Source: Liolophura sinensis (Eukaryota; Mollusca; Polyplacophora; Chitonida; Chitonidae). From it: 64,000 bases of DNA. The notes under the pieces were generated by a model, which saw nothing but the letters and a program-made list of their open reading frames with translations, did no database searches and was not told the origin of the DNA. The first letter of the stretch is position 1, and each line of letters opens with the position of its first letter. Where the stretch lies: positions 4,347,501-4,411,500 of the forward strand of contig NC_088303.1 of assembly GCF_032854445.1 (NCBI RefSeq), written 5' to 3'. Positions 39,101 to 51,100 of this stretch are shown piece after piece. The position numbers were made by a program, and so were the translations under genes.

Positions 39101-42100
39101 TACATCACCCTACAGATTGATTACTGCTCATATAACTCTACTGGGATACTGGGTAAATTCTCAGTGAAGATCAGATTGTGAAAACGTTCAGATGCTGAGA
39201 AAGAGCAGCCCATATTGTATTGAACTTGTCTTAAGCTAAGACCCACAGTCTCAGCACTTCCGTGGACTGACTCACACCATGAGGGGATCAACTGATTCAA
39301 CGACTGTCAGATTACTGTTTCTGGGAGGAGAAACGACAGTCGTGTGTTAACTTTGCGCCTTTAGTATGGCATATCATTGAGGCAGCTCTAAAGTACTGCA
39401 TAGGAACCAGCCTACTGTAAGGAGAAAGTTCCTCCATGGCCAGCGTGCCAGCAGAGCGCATGACCCCAGGAGCCTCTCACCAATGCAGTCAAGCCAAGCC
39501 AAGCAGAAGGTCTGCCAGCAAACCTATAGTCGGTTGTGGGTTTTCCCACGACTCTGCCTGGTTTCCCATGACTCTGCTTGGTTTCCCGCAATTCTGCCTG
39601 GTTTCCTCCCACTAAAATGCTGGCCGCCATCTGATAACTGAAATATTCTTGAGTATAGTGTAAAACAGCAGTCAGTTGGATAAATTTCAGAAATGAGAAT
39701 TGTTTTCGTTCTACGTTGTATATGTATACATGTTCCAGATTTCGGGGGTAATGTCAATGTAGCAGCCATCACAAATTTCATAGATGGAGGTGGTAATGTT
39801 CTTGTGGCAGCCAGTTCTTCTATTGGTAAGTTTTTATTTGTATGTAAAATGAAGACGATGCATGTATCTAAAAAGACAGATCCTCAGAGCCTATCTAATG
39901 TTACAGAAATACCATTATTACCCTGGAATTTGGGTTACAGTGTTGTTACAGGTTATAAGCCATGATCACCTAATGATTTCAGTTGTCATTCAAGAGACTT
40001 TGTGTCTGAAAACAAACCACTATACTTGCTTGTCATTGATATAGTTGAATGCTCATGGCGGGAAGCTTTTGGTTTGGTCAACTGGAAGGAAACATTATTG
40101 TGATTTGACCAAAATATTGCTGACAGCCATGTCAAACCATAATGAAATAAGCATAATGAAGCATAGCAGGGATTCATCTTGGCTATGGATAAGTGGACAA
40201 GTGTCTTATGTGACTCACCCTGTCACACCAGTTCACTGTTTATATACCCAGTTATTTAAGTACCTACCTTTAATAATGAACATGAGTATTATCTTTATGC
40301 ACATTCCAATTTGTTAAACAACTTGATATTGACAACTTATTGATCAGTAAGCTTCTTGTTTTATTCTCAACACAGGTACACAACAAGGAAAAGTTGGAGA
40401 GCTTGGACTTTTATATAAAACGTAATTTCCAAATTGCATGTTAGAGACTGACACTTAGCAATTGTTTATCCGACAGGGGAACCAATCAGAGAGCTGGCTA
40501 GTGAATGTGGGGTGGAGTTTGATGATGAAAACACAGCTGTAATTGACCATCTGAACTATGATGTAGGCGATCAGGGAAAGGTAATTCTGGTGCTTCTGGT
40601 GCTATCAAAACCTTGGTTAAGAGTTGGAGAAATTCTTACATAATCCTTAAAAGATTGCTGTGTCTGCCAAAGTAAAGCATTATTTGTAAATAATCATTTT
40701 ATTAATTGCATTGCACAAAATTATTCTAGTGGTGAGCATGCCAGGGCAGGACAGTGATCCAGGAGTGTCTGAGCAATGCTTGTATGGGGCCTCTGTGTCC
40801 TAGTGGTGAGCATGCCAGGGCAGAACAATGATCCAGGAGTGTCTCAGCAGTGCTTGTATGGGGCCTCCATGTCCTAGTGGTGACCATGCCAGGGCAGAAC
40901 AATGGCCCAGGAGTGTCTCAGCAGTGCTTGTATGAGGCCTCCGTGTCCTAGTGGTGAGCATGGTAGGGCAGAACAATGACCCAGGAGTGTCACAGCAATG
41001 CTTGTATGGGGCCTCCGTGTCCTAGTGGTGAGCATGCTAGTGCAGGACAATGACTCAGGGGTATCTCAACAATGCTTGTATGGGGCCTCCGTGTCCTAGT
41101 GGTTAGCATGGTAGGGCAGGACAATGACCCAGGAGTGTCTCAGCAGTGCTTGTATGGGGCCTCGGTGTCCTAGTGGTGAGCATGCCAGGGCAGGACAATG
41201 ACCCAGGAGTGTTTCAGCAGTGCTTGTATGGAGCCTCTGTGTCCTAGTGGTGAGCATGTCAGGGCAGGACAATGACCCAGGAGTGTCTCAGCAGTGCTTG
41301 TATGGGGCCTCCATGTCCTAGTGGTGACCATGCCAGGGCAGAACAATGGCCCAGGAGTGTCTCAGCAATGCTTGTATGAGGCCTCCATGTCCTAGTGGTG
41401 AGCATGGTAGGGCAGGACAATGATCCAGGAGTGTCTCAGCAGTGCTTGTATGGGGCCTCCATGTCCTAGTGGTGAGCATGCCAGGGCAGAACAATGACCC
41501 AGGAGTGTCACAGCAATGCTTGTATGGGGCCTCTGTGTCCTAGTGGTGAGCATGCCAGGGCAGAACAATGATCCAGGAGTGTCTCAGCAGTGCTTGTATG
41601 GGGCCTCCATGTCCTAGTGGTGACCATGCCAGGGCAGAACAATGGCCCAGGAGTGTCTCAGCAGTGCTTGTATGAGGCCTCCGTGTCCTAGTGGTGAGCA
41701 TGGTAGGGCAGAACAATGACCCAGGAGTGTCACAGCAATGCTTGTATGGGGCCTCCGTGTCCTAGTGGTGAGCATGCTAGTGCAGGACAATGACTCAGGG
41801 GTGTCTCAACAATGCTTGTATGGGGCCTCCGTGTCCTAGTGGTTAGCATGGTAGGGCAGGACAATGACCCAGGAGTGTCTCAGCAGTGCTTGTATGGGGC
41901 CTCCATGTCCTAGTGGTGAGCATGCCAGGGCAGGACAATGACCCAGGAGTGTTTCAGCAGTGCTTGTATCGAGCCTCTGTGTCCTAGTGGTGAGCATGTC
42001 AGGGCAGGACAATGACCCAGGAGTGTCTCAGCAGTGCTTGTATGGGGCCTCCGTGCCCTAGAGGTAAGCATGGTAGGGCAGTACAATGACCCAGGAGTGT

Positions 42101-45100
42101 CTCAGCAGTGCTTGTATGAGGCCTCCGTGTCCTATTGGTGAGTATGGTAGGGCAGGACAATGACCCAGAAGTGTCTCAGCAATGCTTGTATGGAGCTTCT
42201 GTATCCTAGTGGTGAGCATGGTATGGCAGGACAATGACCCAGGAGTGTCTCAGCAATGCTTGTATGGGCCTCCGTGTCCTAGTGGTGAGCAGGGTAGGGC
42301 AGGACAATGACCCAGAAGTGTCTCAGCAATGCTTGTATGGGGCCTCCATGTCCTATGCAGTTCCAGTGCAGTTCATTGACTCCACAACCTCTCAGCAATG
42401 CTGTCACTGTGAATTTGAGTCAGCTCATGCTGACTTCCTCTGCGATTGTGTGTAGGAAGGTCCATGAGCAACCTGTTTGGGTATCCTTCAGGCTTGACCC
42501 AGTTACCTTTCACTGTAATGCTGGCTCTCGTTGTACAAGAGAAATTTTCTTGACTTTAAGGTAAAATACCAACCAAATAAATAAATATATGTGTGTACTA
42601 TTGTTATCTCAGGTGTTTGACAGCTACCTTGGTATACAATTGGAACAATTTATAAGAGGCCGCACATGTTCAAATCCTCTGAGAATGGCAGGTGTCCGTC
42701 CATTCGTCCATCACACAGTGAAATCAACGCCTTCCATAGTAACCAAGGGAGGCTTCTGAAACTCACAGATTTTGTAGTAGATGCTTTAAAGTTTTGTGTG
42801 TTATCTTGAATATCTTTGTTATCATTTTTATCTGGTATGGGACAGCTTTTCGTTTTGCCTGTGCTCTATATTATTGAACAATTACAGTGTTGATGTGAAA
42901 TGTAGACATTGTTGCTGGTGACCAGATATATTATCTATGCTACTTGCTAGCTGTATCAGATTGATGCTTCTATATTTCAGCACACTTTGATTGTAGCAGA
43001 CTCTAAGAATTTGATGGATGCACCTAAAATAATCGGCAGTAAGAACATCAACCCGCTACTCTTCAGAGGTGTCGGGTGAGTATCCTAATATGGAAATAAG
43101 CAGTGTGCGAGAAATCTGTGCAGCCCTGTTCATTTGTAGATAAATTGACACATTACATTACAGTACAGATTTCCACACTGATATATTTATTGCTTTCAAG
43201 TATCAAGATGAAAACACGGTACACAGCCTTGTGGTTATAATTTCAACCTGCAATTTATCAGGACTATGTTTTGGTTTTATGTGTGGCTCAGTCGGTTAGC
43301 GCGCTAGGGCAGCGTAATGACCCAGGAGTCTCTCACCAATGAGGTCAAGTTCAAGTCCAGCTCATGCTGGCTTCCTCTCCGGCTGTAAGTGGGAAGGTCT
43401 GGCAGCAACCTGCGGATGGTCGTGGGTTTCCCCCAGGCTGTGCCCGGTTTGCACCCACCATAATGCTGGCCGCCGTCGTATAATTGAAATATTCTTGAGT
43501 ACAGCGTAAAACACCAATCAAATAAATCAAATAAAAATTTTGGTTTTATGTTTATTTACAAACCCGGATGTCTCATCATTGACGCTGTCATTTACTGACA
43601 GGCTGAGATGGAAGATATTGTACTGTTGTGTTGATTGCAGCATTATTCACTATTCACTGTTTTTTGTATGCAACTCTAGGATGACTGCTGACCCAGAAAA
43701 CCCTCTGTTATTGAACTTACTACATGCTTCATCCACTGCTTACTCCTTCAACCCAGATGAGAAAATTGATGAGGTGAGATCAGCACCCAAAGTTACATTC
43801 CCTGACCACAAGTTTGCACTGCTCTGACTCAACTGTTCAGTGGACAGCATGTTTTTCTCCATGAGTTTTTAGTTTCTTCCCTGATCTGGAAACTTCATAA
43901 ACAAGAGAGATATATAACCCATGGGTCCATGTCATTTTCAGACACCACCATTAATTGTCCATTCGTGTGTCTACCCAGAAAAGTACAGGTATTGGCACCA
44001 TATCAGAAGAAATTCATGCTTAGAACTTTTAAGCTTGGGGTACATTTATATTACCTTACCACTGGTCCAGAAGGTTATTGAATTCACACAGCTATGCACC
44101 TTTTTAACTTGCCTCATGATTAAGGAGAGGTCTTGTGAGAGGGGGGATCAGATATTGTTGGTGGCATTGTCCAGTTTGGTTAAAGTTTTTGGCCAATCAT
44201 TGTTTTTGAGTGGCCACCCAATAGTACCCAGATAGTCAGTCATCAGTAGCAACTTGCATGTCAGAGACTAAGGAAGTTTTTTACCTCATAGCTCAATGTA
44301 GTTTTCTCCAAAATCAAATTTAAAATGTGCATATATTGCACTGGACATTGCTCTTTTATATGTGAAAAGCTTGATGAATTAGGGTTTATATTGATTTCTC
44401 ATCTCATTTAACTTATTACTGTCTGCAGAACCACTTTTGAACTTCAGGTGTTGAAGCCTGTGGAAAATGGATCTGAAGGGGCACGTCCGGAAATCTTGGT
44501 AATTTTGTTCTAAGTTGGTTATTTTTGTTGTGTAGTTCCCTCATGCTGTTGGCAAGAACACCCTGCTGATATCAGCCCTCCAGGCTCGTAACAACGCCCG
44601 CGTCGTCTTTGTTGGATCTTTGGATTTCTTCAGTGATGAGTTCTTTTCAGCAAGCGTACAGAATGCAAATGGCGGTCAGAAGTAAGTTTGAAATTCTCTT
44701 GAATGTTATCATAAGTTGACAGGGATGTCAGATCAGTACATGTAGTGCGACCATTAACACAGCCTGTTTGATTTAAAAGTAGGATAAAATAATAAGCATT
44801 AGGATACTTGCAATTTTTTACAAAAATTTGACCAATTGTCAGGGTTTCATAAGGAAATGGTTTTGTAAGTCTCACATTTTTGTCAGGCATTACCTGAAAA
44901 AAAAACATGTCCCCTATCCCTGTCAAATAATTCAGCGCTGAGAAAAGGTTTTTGTCATTTTATCAAAATTGCCATAGATTATGAGAGACCAGGAAAATGT
45001 TCACATCCCATTATCAAAATTGTACAGAGGCTACCAAAATATTCAGTTCTTCATGTTTACAACTACTGTTTATACTGTGTACCTCAGTTGTACTAGTATA

Positions 45101-48100
45101 ACAATGTAAATAGTTTCCATGGTGTCTATTCAGTAAATGTTTTCTTCATATAAGATTCTTATTTTTCTGGAAACTGGAGTAGCTCTCTTAATGACCCTGA
45201 AAGTTGGGTGTTCACCATATACTGTGATACGGAAGCAAAGATAATTGTCAATTAAATAAAAAGTTAAGAAATTTGTCTCAGGAAAACTTTTAGAGATAAA
45301 CTCCCACTGCCACTAGAGACAACCAGCATGCTAACATTGCATTGCAACTAAAAAGTTAATATTGCCATGTTTAATTCAATCCAAATAAAATTTCGTTTGT
45401 GAATGTATGGTGGCAGGAAGTGTATAGAAATGTGAAATTTCAGGGATTCAGTTTACATTTCGTGGATTTTGACAAGAATCATGTGGATGATGGATTTATC
45501 AGAGTTCATATGTGGATCTGATCGTTACGTGATTTTCTTTATTTTCAGATTTGACCGCTCAGGCAACGAACAGCTGGCTATCAATTTGGCCCAGTGGGTG
45601 TTTAAGGAGAAGGGTGTTCTGAAGGTGGGCAAAGTTCGTCATCACCTGCAGGGAAAGACTAACCCACCAACCGCATACACAGTAACTGAAGATGTGGTGA
45701 GTAGTGTTCGTAACTGATGACATCATGAGTAGTGTTCATAACTGATGACATCATGAGTAGTGTTCGTATCCGATGATGGGGTGAGTAGTGTCACTAACTG
45801 ATAACGTTTTTGAGTTGTCAGTAACTGAAGACAGGGTGAGTGGTGTCAGTAACTGATGACGGGGTGAGTGATGTCAGTGATGACGGGGTGATGGTGTCAG
45901 TAACTGATGACAGGGTGAGTGGTGTCAGTAACTGATGACAGGGTGAGTAGTGTCAGTCACTGATGACAGGGTGAGTAGTGTCAGTAACTGATGACATCTT
46001 GAGTAGTGTAAATAACTGATGACATGGTAAGTAGCAGACACCTAGCCAGGATTTCAGAAAAGCATGTGAGATGTGTGTCCTAGCCATAGTAGCCAGGTGT
46101 CCCCAGTCCCCCCAGCTGCCAAGAACTTTACATCACAGAAGATGGCTGTGTTGCGATTCAAGAAGTCATAGAGCTCCTGCACTTATAATAATGGATATTT
46201 TGACATACATGTAAGCCTTCCTTCCAGATTCCGCATAAGGATCACAAACTCCTTAGCAGACAGTCTATTAAGTTAAGACCTAAACAGTAAGAAATTATTT
46301 TATTTACCTTCATTTTTTTTATATCTTTGATTCATTTTATTTTTTGTGATTTCCACTACATCAAATACAAATAGCACCATGGACATGAATGTTATTTGTT
46401 CAGGAATTATGACTGATAGTATTTGTTGCTCTGACAGTTGTCATGTCACTTAAATCAATCAGTTAAGTTATTTGTAAAATTCATACCATTAGAAACAAAT
46501 AGAATCAATTTTTTTTTTTTTTAAGTTACAAGAAAATAAAATTCATTTGCTTGAATAGTTTTGAGTGGTCTGCTTGAGGTGAACTTTGTATAATGATTTT
46601 CTTAATCTAGCAGATTGACTCATGGGTATGAGGCCACACGTTGTCATTGCTCTGACAGTTGTGTTCGTCTGGCTCGTAATAAAAAAAGGATTGAAAGACT
46701 TGCTCTGTGCAAATGGTCTTTCGTGGGTGGACTGACACTTCCTCTCCAGTTGACCCGAACTGGGCATGCTGTTGGCAATGGTCTAATACTCAAGGTTAAT
46801 TGTTGTGAAAACTTGTTAATGGGAGCTTGTCGATCTACGGCTGCACATTATATATGTGCAGTTGACTGAATGTTAAAATCTCGGAAATCTCCTTTCGCGG
46901 TAAGAATTATAAGGCTAACAGCGGTTTCTGATTTCATATAGTTACTCTTCGATATTTGGAGGGCAAAAAGTCATCCAGCAATCGAAAGCATTGCTCAGTG
47001 AATACGATACAACAAGTCGATGAAAGTATGTACAGTATTGTTTGTCAGAAAGCAGGGTTGGGATTAAGCAGCGAACTCTCGGGTCGCCGTCCGTCTAATT
47101 ATGAGGAACGGTCGCCCGTTGGCCACGAGCTAAGACTGAGATTCAAATATTGTATTTTAAGTTCACAGGAAAATGCCTTTAAAATCTGTACCGCAAGACA
47201 TGTTTAAGTCGATTTACTTTGGCACTATGTCAATACTACTGTCAGTATTTTGTACGACAAGCGGCCCGCGCTCATAGTAGTCTATGTAGCATTTCGAGTA
47301 TTAAACGTGCCTCCACACTAAAGACTTCCACGTAACCACACGCTGAAAGTCAGCTAAAATGGCCAGTTGATGTTCCCATGAAAATGTCGAAAAGTAAGGG
47401 CACAACTTCTGAGTCTGTCACGGAAAAAAAACATTTCTTTCGTTGGACTTTCATGGCGACTTTACATATGAAACAAGTGAGGACGAATGATTGACTAGAC
47501 TCCAATGCAAAGTATGTTCGGAACATATTTCCAAGATTTGCGGCGAGGCAAAAGATTCGAATCTGGAAAGTCACTAGTGGAAAGTCACATGCTGTCCCTC
47601 ATAAACTGTGTGGACGGCATAACTTATGTCCACAAATCCAATGTGACAAGACATGTCAAGTCCAGGTCTTTGCATGACTGGGATAAGTGAAAATTCTGTT
47701 CAATTGCGCAACAAGAAACATCAGCAACAACAACAACATCTGCTATTTGCACCACAAGTGACGCCAGTGAAAAGTAGGCCTACTGGCAGTTCAACATCAC
47801 AACAGGGGTATGCCATTCAAAACTTATTCTTTAAACGTGTGACAGTGTGTTTTATTCAACAAAGTGAATTATTTATTTTACAGTGAGGTATATTCATTGT
47901 GTAAAACATTTTTTACTGGAAAGGCACAATGAACAACAGTATGGACTTTTGCGGAACACTATTCCGTTAGATCTAACTAGTCAATAACATATATTGAATG
48001 AATGGGTGGTAACCCATTTTTATAATAGGTTACCGCACATGAAAAAGCGGCAACCCGCAAACAGGTTACCATCACCAGAGCTTTATTCCAACCCTGAGAA

Positions 48101-51100
48101 AGGTGCAACAAATCGAAAAAAGTATTGTATTTTAGAGGCAAGGTGCACTGCATTGTGGCTTTTACAGAGGCATGGTGGACCTCCCGATAGGCATGGCGCT
48201 GCACCACGCATTAAGCTGCTAACTAGGGGCCTGAGTAGTGTCAGTAAGTGATGATGTATTGAGTAGTGTCAGATTGATGATGTGGCATGTAACGTAAGTA
48301 ACTGATGAGGAGGTGAGTAGTCTCAGTAACTGAGATGGGTAGCAAGTAACTGATAACGTGGTGAGTAGTGTCACTGACCCATGGTTTGGTTAGTGGTATC
48401 GATGACTGATGACATGGTGAGTAGTGTCACCGACTGATGACATGTGGAGTAGTGTCACCATCTGATGACGTGGTGAGTAGTGTCGTGGACTGATGACATG
48501 GTGAGTGGCGTTGCAGACTGATGACATGGTGAGTAGTGTCGTGGACTGATGACATGGTGAGTGGCATTACAGACTGATGACATGGTGAGTAGTGTCACGA
48601 ACTGATGATGTGGTGAGTAGTGTCACTGACTGATGACGTGGTGAGTAGTGTCACTGACTGATGACGTGGTGAGTAGTGTCACTGACTGATGACGTGGTGA
48701 GTGGGGCCCTGGACCGATGACAGGGTGAGTGGTGTTACTGACTGATTACATGGTGAGTAGTATCAATGGCTGATGACGTGGCGAGTAGTGTCACGGACTG
48801 ATGACGTGGCAGTTAGTATCAGTACCTGACACCTGGAATGGGGTTGTGGGTAGGACTAGAAATCATATAACTTAGGACAGCTCAGCAGAAATTCTGTTGT
48901 CCATAGCAGTGGTAATTACACCTCTGTTACACCTTTATAATTAATTCATTGTGTTTCAGTAAAATTATTATCTGTTTGCCTTTCATCACAGGAATACTCC
49001 ATTGAAATACAGGAATTGGTTGATGGCCAATGGAAGCCATTTTCAGCAAAAGATGTGCAGCTGGAGTTTGTCCGCATTGATCCCTTCGTCCGCACAGCTC
49101 TCATTCCAAAGAGTAAGCCTCGACTGTTACTTTGTCTTTGACGGAGGGTGCACTAAATGTGTGTCATAAACCAAACCAACTTCCACTCACCCAGATTTTC
49201 AGATACAGATCTCGCTCTTGCTAGAATACAGGTTTATGTTGGGAAGTTGGTATGGCACTTTGTCCAGTGACTGCAAAAAACAATGTTGAATGTTTTTTGC
49301 TGCACTTTGTTGCTTTTGACCTCCAAGACAGTCCTTGAAGGAGAAGAAAATTAAAATATCAATCAAATACCATTGAATAGAGCATGCTTTTCCTCACAGG
49401 TGCATCCAATAAAAAAATTCTAATATGTACCTCAAGTTGATAAATTATAAATAAAGTCAGCGTCAAAATCCATTGTGGGCGACTCCATTTTGCCTAAGAA
49501 CTAGTCCTGAAGTCTTCTGTGTTAGGAGGAGAATTGCGTTTTCAGTCTTTACGTGTATGGCGAGGAAAAATGGCTAAATTATGCAGCAGGCACCACCAGA
49601 TATAAAAAAAAAAATGTTTTCTTCTCCTTTAATCTGTTATTTCTGGTATTTATTTTATGCTGGGAAATTTGCTGGTTTTCATTTTTAGGTCTCCTGTACT
49701 AGCTTTTGTCGTACCCTCAGCATGGGGCGTGGGCGTCCATTTACAGGGAAAGCAATGTTAAACAAAATGTTAGGGGTGATATCTTAAAAAATGCTGCCGG
49801 TATTTAGATCAAGGTTTGCACACATGTAGAGCACGATAACACAAGAGGGATATTCCATTGCTGATTCGGTGTGTACATATTAAATACTGTAAATTACTGA
49901 ATTCCTCCCTTAGTGTATTATGTATTAGAATCAATGTTAAGAAAAATGTTAGGTTTGTGTCTCAAAAAGTATTGAGCTCAGAATTTGCACATATGCAGAG
50001 GGTGTGATATTCCATTATTGATTTGGTGTGTTCATATTAAATACCGTAAATGACTAAATTTCTAACAAAATGTTATGGGTAGTATCTTAAAAAGTACAGC
50101 ATGTGTTGACCTGAAGTTTTACACAATGCCACAGCGGAGATGCTCTGTGTGCATGTTAATTTCACCATTTCATGATCTCATTACTTTATGTATTGACCTG
50201 AAGTTTTGCATTCATATGTCTCCTACAGCCGAGCTGTAAGTATTTTCATGATATTGGGAATGCCTGACAAATGAGGCCTCGACCTTCTCTGGTTCAATCG
50301 TGGTCAGATTGAGTTCCGAGGTTTGGCAAGTTCATACCATGATTTGTGGTATACTCTAGGAACTCATTTACTCCATCCATAAACCTGAACACGGATATAA
50401 ATTCTTCCTTGCAGCATTAAATGTCAGTCAAATTAATACATGGTCGAATCTATATATTGGTGTTGTCCGTGTAATGTTGTAGCTGTAAGACAAACTTCAC
50501 GCAACCAAGGTCAGCACTGTCAGTTCTGCATTATTTTCACCAGATGGACGTTTCTCTGCCAAGTTCAAACTGCCTGATGTGTATGGTGTCTACCAGTTCC
50601 GTGTGGATTACAACCGGATAGGATACACACACCTCTTCAGTACAACACAGGTACAGTACCCTATTTGAACCCTTTGTGACATGTTACCTGTACAACAAGA
50701 AACCATTCACACACCTCATCAGTACAACACAGGTACAGTACCTTACATGAACCCTTGGTCAGGTATTACCTGTACAAGACACCATTCACACACCTGTTCC
50801 GTACAACACAGGTATAGTACCCTATTTGAACCCTTTGGTCACATGTTACCTGTACAACAAGATACAAGATATGGACACCTCTTCAGTACAATGCAGGTAC
50901 AGTACCCTATTTGAACTGTTTGTCAGATTTTTCACGTACAAATGAATAGGATACACACCTCTTCATTACAACATAGGTGCAATATGCTATTTGAACCCTT
51001 GGTCGGATATTACCTGTCTCCCGGACTCTGCCCAGTTTCCTCCCACCATAATGCTGACCGTTGTCGTATAAGTTAAATATTCTTGAGGACGGTTTGAAAC

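Noticed and set aside
43281-43358. tRNA gene
   Set aside because: A and B boxes belong to the SINE head; no cloverleaf and followed by the SINE body.
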